Assembly: GCA_041557595.1 (NCBI GenBank)
Contig: JBFFGE010000117.1
Span: forward strand, 1 to 14,884
Direction of reading: 5' to 3'
Source of the DNA: JAOTYV01 sp041557595
GTDB taxonomy: Bacteria > Pseudomonadota > Alphaproteobacteria > UBA8366
Length of the DNA: 14,884 nt
Shown here: positions 1 to 6,329 of the stretch, one piece after another
Layout of the letters: every line of letters begins with the position of its first letter
Position numbering within the stretch: position 1 is the first letter of the stretch
Notes under the pieces: model-generated
The model's database searches: none
What the model was told of the DNA's origin: nothing
Seen by the model: the letters and a program-made list of their open reading frames with translations, nothing else
Position numbers and translations under genes: made by a program

Positions 1-816
1 GTCTATTGCAGCGATCTCGACCGGGTCAGTTCCGCGCTCGGCCGGGCGGGCTTCCGCGGACCGGTCTGGTTTCGCGCCAAAGGGACCGACGCCTTCCTCG
101 CCGAAAGCGCCGATGTCGCGGTGCTCGCCTTTCGCGGCACGGAGGGGCCCGATTTCGGCCGGCTCCTGGAAGCGCCGTCGCTGCAGGCGCTGATGCAGAG
201 CGCCGGCGGCAGCTGGCAGCAGGCGGCGGCGGAAATGCTGGCCGGGCGGTTGCCGGATTTGCGCGATCTGTTCGACCGCGCGCTGGTGCAGCTCCAAAGT
301 CTGTTTAGCGATCTGGATTTCCTGCCCCAGGCATGGCCCGAAGGGGGCAAGGTGCATCGCGGGTTTTCACAGGCGTTGGATCGGGTTTGGCCCGACGTGG
401 CGCCGCACCTCGACCGGTTGGAGACCCCGGTGCTGTTCACCGGGCATAGCCTGGGCGCTGCCTTGGCAACGCTGGCGGCAAGCCGGCGCCCGCCCGATAC
501 GGTGTACACCTATGGCTCTCCGACCGTGGGGGATGAGGATTTCGCCGCCACCCTGGCGGGCACGGCGATCCATCGCTATGTCAATTGCTGCGATATCGTC
601 TGCCGGATCCCGCCGGCGTTGTACAACCATGTCGGCACGCCGCATTACATAAGCAGCACCGGTTTCCTCGCCGAAACGGAAGAACCGGACGCGGTGCGCT
701 GGCAGGCCCGGACGGAACATTTTCAGGCAAATGCCGGGCACTGGGACAGGGTTTGGATCCGCGATCTTGCCGACCACGCGCCGGTGAACTACCGCCGGGC
801 GATAGAACGGGTGTAG
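1..816 (+). CDS. Class 3 lipase-like alpha/beta hydrolase (5' end outside window)
   Basis: The frame is open from base 1, so the start lies upstream; 271 residues are visible. The nucleophile elbow GHSLG is at 442-456, followed by an alanine-rich helix, as in fungal-type class 3 lipases (Lipase_3 family). The rest of a Ser-Asp-His triad can be placed: an Asp in the CCDIVCR segment (codon 592-594) and a His in DHAPVNY (codon 775-777). An AFRGTE segment at about 127-144 matches the conserved strand and oxyanion-hole region of the family. The expected reaction is hydrolysis of an acylglycerol or related ester, but the substrate cannot be told. No statement about a signal peptide is possible because the N terminus is missing. 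The gene ends 12 bp before the stop of the convergent glycosyltransferase. The fold call is firm; the substrate is unknown. Confidence 0.85.
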   Translation, partial: VYCSDLDRVSSALGRAGFRGPVWFRAKGTDAFLAESADVAVLAFRGTEGPDFGRLLEAPSLQALMQSAGGSWQQAAAEMLAGRLPDLRDLFDRALVQLQSLFSDLDFLPQAWPEGGKVHRGFSQALDRVWPDVAPHLDRLETPVLFTGHSLGAALATLAASRRPPDTVYTYGSPTVGDEDFAATLAGTAIHRYVNCCDIVCRIPPALYNHVGTPHYISSTGFLAETEEPDAVRWQARTEHFQANAGHWDRVWIRDLADHAPVNYRRAIERV

Positions 817-828
817 GCTGCGCGTCGG

Positions 829-1521
829 TTACCCGCTGCCTCTGCGGACCATGTCGTCGCGCTCGGCTGTCCAGAGGTCCGCATAGCCGCAATCCTCGTA
901 GTCCTCGAAATAGGGGCCGCCGGTGGTGTAGTGCAGGTTGGAAATCTCATCCACCGGCGCGGCGGGATCATAGTCGACCAGGTGATTCCAGCGGTGCGGT
1001 ATCTCGCCGATCAGCTCTTCACTCTCCAGCCAATGAAACCGATGCAGCTCGAGCCCGCTGGCCGAGTTGACGTAGTCCGGCGTCAAGGCACGGCACCGGG
1101 CGCAATTCAACAGCATTACGCTGGACCAGTTCTTCTTTTCGAAGCGGGTTTGCGGCTGGCCGAGGAATTTCGTTTCCTCCTCCGGAACATGATTGTGGTG
1201 CACGCACATCACCGCGTAGCGGTCGTCGCGCAGTTCCCATAGCCGGGCGACATCGTCCAGCATCAACATGTCGCAATCCATGAACATCGCCCATCCTTCG
1301 TAGCCGCACAGATAGGGCACGAGAAACCGCGAAAACGAGAATTCCGTGGACTGCAGCGGGTGACGCTCGCGCCACATCAACGCGCCGAGTTGTGACAGCA
1401 TGACCGGCGCGATGGCGACCGGGCGACTGGCGCGGCGCTGGATGGAGTGCGCCAGCACGTTGAAGGCAATGGCTTCGCGCGGGTCATAGCCGATAAAGAC
1501 GCGAACCAGCTGCTGCGGCAT
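829..1521 (-). CDS. Small GT-A glycosyltransferase, GT8-like
   Basis: This 230-residue protein opens with a FIGYDPREA strand, the nucleotide-binding start typical of small bacterial GT8-like transferases. The metal-binding DxD motif is D82-C83-D84 in MFMDCDMLM. A C-terminal HYTTGGPYF segment (His197) resembles the second metal-binding histidine motif of GT8 enzymes. STEFSFSRFLVPYLCGY at about 58-74 is characteristic of the acceptor side of this subfamily. It should transfer a sugar from a nucleotide-sugar donor; donor and acceptor are not readable. No signal peptide or membrane segment is evident, so it is probably cytoplasmic. It lies 175 bp downstream of the TPR-glycosyltransferase gene on the same strand and could share its transcript. 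The ATG at 1521 has only a weak GGA-type ribosome site. Confidence 0.85.
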   Translation of the reverse strand: MPQQLVRVFIGYDPREAIAFNVLAHSIQRRASRPVAIAPVMLSQLGALMWRERHPLQSTEFSFSRFLVPYLCGYEGWAMFMDCDMLMLDDVARLWELRDDRYAVMCVHHNHVPEEETKFLGQPQTRFEKKNWSSVMLLNCARCRALTPDYVNSASGLELHRFHWLESEELIGEIPHRWNHLVDYDPAAPVDEISNLHYTTGGPYFEDYEDCGYADLWTAERDDMVRRGSG

Positions 1522-1696
1522 AGCGTGTCCATTCCGATTGGGGACCCATGGCGTCGCGTCGCTCGGCGATGCGTCCCGGTGAAACCGTCAGCGGCCCGGC
1601 GGCCGATCGGTCATTTCGCCGATGTGCATACACATTGCGGGCGACCGTCACAAGCGGCGGTGCGGCCGGGATGCCTGGCGCGACTTAGCGCGCACC
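1522..1696. other. Intergenic gap between the two glycosyltransferase genes
   Basis: This 175-bp gap holds no credible reading frame. A short inverted repeat (GCGCG, 6-nt loop, CGCGC, 1678-1693) sits just past the stop of the TPR gene but has no T-run, so I do not call it a terminator. A second small inverted repeat (ATGTG, 4-nt loop, CACAT, 1622-1635) lies in the middle. Its arms are too close together for a CRP site. I see no convincing promoter for the downstream gene. Confidence 0.5.
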
Positions 1697-3547
1697 CTAC
1701 CCGTAGCCGGCGAGTTCACTGGCGACGCGCTCGATCACCTCGTCCCAATGGCGCGCGCGCCGCTGACGAAACAGCCGCATCCCGGGATACCAGGCGGTAT
1801 CGTCGCGCTCGAGCTGGTAGCGCCAGTCCGGCATGGATGGCAGCATCGTCCAAACCGTCTTCCCGATGGCGCCCGCCATATGCACCGTTGTGTTGGTGAT
1901 CGAGACTACGATGTCCACCGCCTCGATCTGGGCGGCGAATTGTTCCAGGCTCTTGAGCTGGTCGATGGCCGGATCTTCATGGATGGTCACGCCCAGCCGG
2001 TCCCGGACATCGGCGATGGCGTCGGCGTGATCGCCATACTGCAGGGAGAGGAAGGTCATTCGGGGCAGCGTCAGAATCGGGTCCCAGAGCGGCAACGGTG
2101 CGTTTCGATCGGGCCGGCGCAGGTTGCCGCTGGCCCAGGCAATGCCGACCACCGGACCGTCGCCAAGGGCCTGGTAGCGTGCGCGGCACGTCGCGGCCAA
2201 TTCGGGATCGGCGGTCAGATAGGCGGTCGTCGGTTTGACCGCCGCGGCGAGGTTCGGCCGCAGCCAGCGCGCCAGCTCGGTAAAGGGCGTCTGATAGTCG
2301 ATATCGTCGCTTAGCAGCCGTGGCGACAGTTTTCCCTGTCGCGGGTGAATTTCCGCCTCCGGAAACGCCCGTCGATACATCTCGGTCAGGCGGGGCGCGC
2401 ATTCGACGACGCAGGTGCCCGCGGCCGCGATCAGTTCCGGCAGCAGGCTGGCGAAGAGGATTTCGTCGCCAGGGCCTTCGTCTCCCCACGCCAGGACGGT
2501 CTTGCCCGCGAGGTCTTCTCCCGCCCAGGGGGGCTGCGGGAAGGGACGGCGCTGCCAATGCGGCCGACGCCAGCGCCAGTCGTATTCGCGCCAGCCTTCG
2601 TCGTATTTGCCGGTCAACAGCAGGAGCAGGCCGAGATTGGTGTGAGCGCCGGCGAAGTCGGGCGAAAGATCCGCGGCTTTTCGATAGGCCGCCTCGGCAT
2701 CCTCGATCATCCCCAGATCTTCGAGGATATTGCCGAAATTGGCATAGAGCGTCGGGTTCTCCGGGTCCAAAGCCAGCGCGCGGCGCATGGAGTCGGCCGC
2801 CTCGTCGGTCCGGCCCAATCCCTGCAATGCCCGCGCGAGGTTGTTGTGGGCGGTCATTGCGTCCGGATCGATTTCCAGGGCGGCGCGCGCATGGAATTCG
2901 CCGTCCGTGTACCGGCGCAGCATGCTGTGGGCGTTGCTCAGGCTGATGTGAACGTCGGCCTGACGGGGCGCGAGCTCCAATGCGCGTTCCAGGCTTGCGG
3001 CTGCGTCCTCGAACCGTTCCGCGGCGATCAGCGCCAGGCCGAGATTGTAGTGGGCATCGGCGAATTCCGGCTCCAGGCGGATGGCATTCCGATAGTGCGG
3101 TTCCGCCTCCGACAACCGGCCCGCATCGCGCAGCACATTGGCGAAATTGTACTGTGCGTCGACGGATTTCGGGTCCAGCCGAAGCGCGCGTTTGAAGGCG
3201 TCGATGGCCGCGTCGACCTGGCCGCATTCCGCGCAGGCGGCGCCGAGGAGCGCGTGGAGATCGGCCAGACGCGGGCTGGCGGCGATAGCCGACTGGAGAT
3301 ACCCGATGGCGCGATCCGGGGCGCCGGATTGGAGCGCTATAACGCCACGGAGATGGCCAACGTCCGAAATGCCGGCTTGAGCGGCTTCAATCGATTGCAG
3401 TAGGGTCTCGGCCTCCGCCAACCGGCCGCCTTGATAGCGCGCAACCGCGTCCTGGAACTGTTGCTGGAGGATCGGCGCGGCGGCGCCAATCCCGCCACCG
3501 GCGCGCCGTGTGGCTTTCGCTGCCTTGCGTCTTTGCTGTCTATTCAT
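1697..3547 (-). CDS. TPR protein with C-terminal glycosyltransferase (GT9/GT41-like) domain
   Basis: This 616-residue protein starts with a very basic, probably disordered tail (MNRQQRRKAAKATRR). Eight or nine tetratricopeptide repeats follow, about residues 30-310, each with the usual G-x-x-x-x-A and closing A-x-x-x-x-P spacing. The C-terminal half, about 330-616, is a GT-B-type domain of the kind fused to TPRs in bacteria. Markers are GDEGPGDEILFASLLPEL near its start, VVGIAWASGN in the middle, and the late TNTTVHMAGAIG and MPDWRYQL segments. TPRs usually present a protein or glycan acceptor, so a peptide or surface-polymer glycosyltransferase is plausible, but donor and acceptor are unknown. 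The gene lies downstream of the CRP-type regulator on the same strand. A hairpin covers the region just before its ATG. No signal peptide is seen. Confidence 0.85.
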   Translation of the reverse strand: MNRQQRRKAAKATRRAGGGIGAAAPILQQQFQDAVARYQGGRLAEAETLLQSIEAAQAGISDVGHLRGVIALQSGAPDRAIGYLQSAIAASPRLADLHALLGAACAECGQVDAAIDAFKRALRLDPKSVDAQYNFANVLRDAGRLSEAEPHYRNAIRLEPEFADAHYNLGLALIAAERFEDAAASLERALELAPRQADVHISLSNAHSMLRRYTDGEFHARAALEIDPDAMTAHNNLARALQGLGRTDEAADSMRRALALDPENPTLYANFGNILEDLGMIEDAEAAYRKAADLSPDFAGAHTNLGLLLLLTGKYDEGWREYDWRWRRPHWQRRPFPQPPWAGEDLAGKTVLAWGDEGPGDEILFASLLPELIAAAGTCVVECAPRLTEMYRRAFPEAEIHPRQGKLSPRLLSDDIDYQTPFTELARWLRPNLAAAVKPTTAYLTADPELAATCRARYQALGDGPVVGIAWASGNLRRPDRNAPLPLWDPILTLPRMTFLSLQYGDHADAIADVRDRLGVTIHEDPAIDQLKSLEQFAAQIEAVDIVVSITNTTVHMAGAIGKTVWTMLPSMPDWRYQLERDDTAWYPGMRLFRQRRARHWDEVIERVASELAGYG

Positions 3548-3557
3548 GCGCCATTGA

Positions 3558-3586
3558 CACCGCCGGCCTCAGGGCCGGCTACGGTG
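3558..3586 (-). promoter_or_regulatory. GC-rich hairpin in the leader of the TPR-glycosyltransferase gene
   Basis: There is a perfect 7-bp inverted repeat (GCCGGCC, TCAG loop, GGCCGGC; 3562-3579). It can be extended by CACC pairing with GGTG (3558-3561 with 3583-3586) across a 3-nt bulge. It ends 11 nt before the start codon, and its base includes the only GGTG that could act as ribosome-binding sequence. No T-run follows on either strand, so it looks more like a translational control or processing element than an intrinsic terminator. Its function is inferred. Confidence 0.35.
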
Positions 3587-3665
3587 TTAGACACGGCCGT
3601 GGCTGTCAAGCGATGGCTATGTGGCGCGAAATCATGAAATCGAATCGAGAAACGAGGAGCACCGA

Positions 3666-4364
3666 TCAGGTGCCGCGGAACTCCTCGACCATATCGGTCA
3701 GGCGTTCGACGTCGAGGATGATCAGGCAATCGTCCTCGCGCTTCACCAGATTGTTTCGCGATAAGTCGCCGAATACCCGGGCTACGGTTTCGCGTGTTGT
3801 CGAGACCCGGCTCGCGATGTCGCCATGGATCGGGATCGGCCGGATAACCGCGGTTTGATCGTCGCGGATGCCCGGCTTGGCGAGGCGCAACAATTCCGCA
3901 TGTACCCGGTTGTTGGCCCCGAGCGTGCTGAGGTCCATGATGCGTTCGGTCGATGCGCGGATAACGCGGGCCATTTGAACCATGATCCGGAGCGCCACTT
4001 CCGGATGCTGCATCAGATGTTCGCGGAAGGTTTCGTGCGTCAGGGTCGCCACGGTGGTGTTTTCCAAGGCGACCACATTGGCGGAACGCGGCCGGTTGTC
4101 CAACGCCGCCAGCTCACCGAAGCTGGTACCGGCGATCAGGTCGTCAAAGGTGACTTCGCGGCCGGACAGGGAATAATTCACGACACGAACCCGGCCGTTG
4201 ACGATGAAGTAGACCTCGCGGCTTTCCTCTTGCCGGTCGATGATCAATTCCTGCTTTCGGAACTTCTTCCAACTGCAGCGTTTTTCCAGCTGTTTGATTT
4301 CACCGGGATCGAGATCGGAAAAAATCTCGATTTTGCTCAGCGATTCAGCAGTATCTACCGACAT
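3666..4364 (-). CDS. CRP/FNR-family regulator with CRP-like cyclic-nucleotide pocket
   Basis: From the ATG at 4364 the protein has 232 residues. That start has an AGGA ribosome site nine bases upstream; a TTG start at 4424 would add 20 residues but has no ribosome site. Residues about 12-125 form a cyclic-nucleotide-binding barrel, 126-150 the dimer helix, and 160-230 a winged helix. Residues matching E. coli CRP cAMP contacts are kept: Gly83-Glu84, Arg93-Ser94, and Ser138-Thr139 on the dimer helix (Thr-Ser in CRP). The recognition helix has Arg191, Glu192 and Arg196 at the positions of CRP Arg180, Glu181 and Arg185. No FNR-type N-terminal cysteine cluster is present; the one cysteine near the N terminus is Cys30. 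It is therefore likely a cAMP or cGMP receptor rather than an oxygen sensor. The ligand is not proven. It lies downstream of the polyketide operon, with its own likely promoter. Confidence 0.88.
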   Translation of the reverse strand: MSVDTAESLSKIEIFSDLDPGEIKQLEKRCSWKKFRKQELIIDRQEESREVYFIVNGRVRVVNYSLSGREVTFDDLIAGTSFGELAALDNRPRSANVVALENTTVATLTHETFREHLMQHPEVALRIMVQMARVIRASTERIMDLSTLGANNRVHAELLRLAKPGIRDDQTAVIRPIPIHGDIASRVSTTRETVARVFGDLSRNNLVKREDDCLIILDVERLTDMVEEFRGT

Positions 4365-4424
4365 ATCGTTCGATCCTACGAGCGTCTTAGCCGCGTTCAG
4401 TTGCACAGAAGCGTACGGACACAA

Positions 4425-4430
4425 ATTATC
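4425..4430 (-). promoter_or_regulatory. Candidate -10 element of the CRP-type gene
   Basis: GATAAT on the minus strand matches five of six bases of the sigma-70 -10 consensus. No good -35 hexamer stands 17 bases upstream (AATTCA), which is expected if a CtrA box replaces it. A start from here would leave a leader of roughly 55 nt before the ATG at 4364. Confidence 0.35.
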
Positions 4431-4440
4431 ACGGTCTGAG

Positions 4441-4455
4441 TTAAATTTGAATTAA
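4441..4455 (-). promoter_or_regulatory. CtrA-like box upstream of the CRP-type gene
   Basis: On the minus strand the sequence reads TTAA, seven bases (TTCAAAT), TTAA, then C, which fits the CtrA consensus TTAA-N7-TTAAC. It lies 77 bp upstream of the ATG at 4364. A GATAAT hexamer at 4425-4430, ten bases beyond the box, could be the -10 element. The box would then overlap the -35 position, where CtrA-activated promoters carry it. Binding is predicted from the motif only. Confidence 0.5.
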
Positions 4456-4464
4456 GCTAAATTA

Positions 4465-4488
4465 GTGCCATTTCGCGCGGAACGGCAC
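4465..4488 (-). terminator. Possible weak terminator after the polyketide/methyltransferase operon
   Basis: The arms GTGCC and GGCAC (4465-4469 with 4484-4488) enclose an inner TTC/GAA pairing, giving an imperfect hairpin 20 bp past the methyltransferase stop. On the minus strand it is followed by TAATTT, which is only modestly T-rich. It would separate the operon from the CRP-type gene. The evidence is weak. Confidence 0.3.
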
Positions 4489-4507
4489 CGCGGCTCTGTT
4501 CGGGCAG

Positions 4508-5002
4508 TCAAAATCGTTCGTCGAGCGCCGTGTTTTCAACCCGGATACGCCACCACAGCACCACGGCATTGGCCAGCGAAAAGATCAGGGCGATCTTCCA
4601 GGCGCCGAAGGCGAGCGGAAGCACCGCGATTTCCAAGGCGACAATCAGGTAATTCGGGTGACAGATCCAGCGATAGGGTCCGCGCCGGATCAGCGGTGCG
4701 GATGGATTGCTGATGATCCGGGTGCTCCAATACCGGCCGAGACTGGCGATTACCCAGACCCGGCCCGCCTGGAGCACCAGAAACGCGGCGATCAGGGGGA
4801 TATTCAGGGGAGCGGAAGCGGGTATGGCGAACAGCATGGACAGCATCCAGCCGGCATGGACCAGCACGATCAGCGGATAGTGCGCGCGGCCGATCTCCCG
4901 CCCGCCCTGGTCGATCTGCCAGCGGACATTGCGCGCCGATAGCCATAATTCGCCGAGACGCTGCAGCGCGACCAGGAGGATGACCCACTGAATCGCGGAC
5001 AT
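4508..5002 (-). CDS. ICMT-family integral-membrane O-methyltransferase (polyketide partner)
   Basis: This 164-residue protein is hydrophobic, with about four or five membrane segments. It carries the isoprenylcysteine carboxyl methyltransferase signature late in the chain: GPYRWICHPNYLIV (about 108-121) and a final WWRIRVENTALDERF with the conserved Arg, Glu and Glu. Family members use S-adenosylmethionine at the membrane. Next to type III polyketide synthases, relatives (BpsB/YpbQ of Bacillus, SrsB of Streptomyces) O-methylate alkylpyrones or alkylresorcinols, and I infer that role here. The ATG at 5000-5002 shares its A with the TGA of the synthase (TGATG), implying translational coupling. 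The reading frame stays open far upstream through the synthase gene, but that part is a shadow. Length matches the short bacterial ICMT-like proteins. Confidence 0.85.
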   Translation of the reverse strand: MSAIQWVILLVALQRLGELWLSARNVRWQIDQGGREIGRAHYPLIVLVHAGWMLSMLFAIPASAPLNIPLIAAFLVLQAGRVWVIASLGRYWSTRIISNPSAPLIRRGPYRWICHPNYLIVALEIAVLPLAFGAWKIALIFSLANAVVLWWRIRVENTALDERF

Positions 5003-6051
5003 CACGCGCATTCCATCGTCAGGAACCCGGCCGTAAATCCCGGTCCGAGCGCTCCCAGCAGGAACCGGCCCGAGTCGCCGGCGCTCAATGCCCGGGCGAG
5101 TACGAAAAGGACGGTGGCGGCGGACATATTGCCGTAATCCTGCAAGGTCGCGCGCGCGTGGCGCAGCGCATCCGGACCGAGCGACAGGCACTGCTCGAGG
5201 GCTTCCAGGACCTTCGTTCCGCCGGGATGAAACAGCCACGAATCGATAGCCGCGCGGCTCAGCGAATGGCGCTGCAGGAAGGCGTCCACTTCGCCGCCGA
5301 GCTGGCGGCGCACCAGCGCCGGAATGTCCCGGCTGAAGATCACGCCCAATCCGTCGTCTTCGATCCGCCATCCCATGACATCCAGCGAATCCGGCCAGGT
5401 GTGCTCGCCCCACGCGGTTATCGCGGGGCCGCCGTTTTCGACGCCTGCGATCAATCCCGCGGCCGCACCTTCGCCAAACAAAGCCGTGGCGATGATATTG
5501 CTCTTCGAGCGGTCGGCGGGGCGGAACGTGAGGCAGCAAAGCTCCACGACCAGCACCATCCAGATTTCCCCGGGGGCTGCTTTCGCCAGTGCGGCGGCGC
5601 GCGCCAATCCGAGGACGCCGCCGGCGCAACCGAGGCCGAAGACCGGCAGCCGCTGGACCGTCGGCCGGAAGGCCATCCGGTCCACCAGCAGCGCGTCCAG
5701 GCTCGGCGTTGCGATACCCGTGGTCGACACGAAAACGATGCCGTCGACGTCTCGGTGCGTCATGCCCGTCTTGCCGAGGCAATCGGTCGCGGCACGCTCC
5801 ATCAGGTCCAGCGCACTGTCGACACAGGCTTGCGTGCGATCCCGCCAGCCGTGGTCTTCCGCCAGCCAAGACAACGGCCGGCTCGCATATCGGGTCCGAA
5901 TGCCTGCATTGTCATAGACGGGCATGAGACGCTCCAAATCGTCGCCGCGCGCCGCAAAGATGCCCCGCCCGAACCGTTTGACGTCGTCCTGGTCGATCCG
6001 GTGCGGCGGGACGACGGTTGTGAGCGACAGGAGGCGGGGAGCGATGGACAT
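5002..6051 (-). CDS. Type III polyketide synthase (chalcone/stilbene synthase family)
   Basis: The 349-residue length is typical of bacterial type III synthases such as BpsA and SrsA. The catalytic triad is visible: Cys142 in GLGCAGG, His275 in WLFHPGGTK and Asn308 in DYGNMSAA. The C-terminal loop GALGPGFTAGF replaces the usual GFGPG with LGPG. GIATPSLDALLVDRM (about 112-126) is the conserved dimer and CoA-tunnel region. The enzyme should condense an acyl-CoA starter with malonyl-CoA units into a tri- or tetraketide pyrone or resorcinol. The starter cannot be told, but the methyltransferase partner points to a long-chain fatty acyl product. The ATG at 6051 has only a weak AAGAAAG ribosome site. 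The upstream region holds a CtrA-like box shared with the divergent DUF502 gene. Confidence 0.93.
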   Translation of the reverse strand: MSIAPRLLSLTTVVPPHRIDQDDVKRFGRGIFAARGDDLERLMPVYDNAGIRTRYASRPLSWLAEDHGWRDRTQACVDSALDLMERAATDCLGKTGMTHRDVDGIVFVSTTGIATPSLDALLVDRMAFRPTVQRLPVFGLGCAGGVLGLARAAALAKAAPGEIWMVLVVELCCLTFRPADRSKSNIIATALFGEGAAAGLIAGVENGGPAITAWGEHTWPDSLDVMGWRIEDDGLGVIFSRDIPALVRRQLGGEVDAFLQRHSLSRAAIDSWLFHPGGTKVLEALEQCLSLGPDALRHARATLQDYGNMSAATVLFVLARALSAGDSGRFLLGALGPGFTAGFLTMECA

Positions 6052-6200
6052 TGTCGGACTTTCTTTAGGTCGGTGCCGATGCGCGTTTCGACCCGGGCGC
6101 GTTGACGCGCTTCGGGCACTATTAAATCTGAGTTGGCTCAGGCCAAGCAGAAATCGGTCACAATCGCGTCAAGCATGCGCGGTAATTGGCGTCGCCGGTG

Positions 6201-6222
6201 CGTTAACCAATCGTTAATCAAT
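6201..6222. repeat. Tandem 11-bp direct repeat
   Basis: Two adjacent 11-mers, CGTTAACCAAT (6201-6211) and CGTTAATCAAT (6212-6222), differ at one base. One helical turn between copies is typical of a response regulator binding as a dimer to two half-sites on the same DNA face, in agreement with the CtrA-box reading. Confidence 0.7.
6203..6217. promoter_or_regulatory. CtrA-like box between the polyketide synthase and DUF502 genes
   Basis: TTAA at 6203-6206 and TTAA at 6214-6217 are separated by exactly seven bases (CCAATCG). The left half reads TTAACCA, the strongest part of the CtrA consensus. The box lies within a tandem repeat of two near-identical 11-mers (CGTTAACCAAT and CGTTAATCAAT, 6201-6222). 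It is 152 bp from the synthase start and 113 bp from the DUF502 start, so either gene could be the target. Binding is inferred from sequence. Confidence 0.5.
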
Positions 6223-6244
6223 AGCCGCCAAGACATAAATGACT

Positions 6245-6274
6245 TTGCATTTGCGCCGGTTAAATCCATATATG
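6245..6274 (+). promoter_or_regulatory. Candidate promoter for the DUF502 gene
   Basis: TTGCAT (6245-6250), an 18-bp spacer and TATATG (6269-6274) fit sigma-70 hexamers moderately, with four of six matches each. Transcription would start about 50 nt before the ATG at 6330. The upstream edge lies about 28 bp from the CtrA-like box. Confidence 0.3.
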
Positions 6275-6329
6275 CATCGCACGGACCCGAATATTGCGGT
6301 ACATTGTTCGAATAGGAGCAGGAACTTAG

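Noticed and set aside
1678..1693. Terminator after the TPR-glycosyltransferase gene
   Set aside because: The stem is only 5 bp and no T-run follows on the transcribed strand.
1977..3227. 416-codon open frame on the minus strand inside the TPR-glycosyltransferase
   Set aside because: It is an arginine/proline-rich out-of-frame shadow, and the overlapping frame has regular TPRs and a glycosyltransferase domain.
5003..5869. Long N-terminal extension of the methyltransferase frame through the polyketide synthase gene
   Set aside because: The extension is low-complexity arginine-rich sequence out of frame with a synthase that keeps its catalytic triad. The family-like part begins at the ATG at 5002.
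6147..6162. CRP-type site with TCACA at 6158-6162
   Set aside because: The other half-site (GCAGA) matches TGTGA at only two of five positions. I found no full TGTGA-N6-TCACA site in the intergenic regions.
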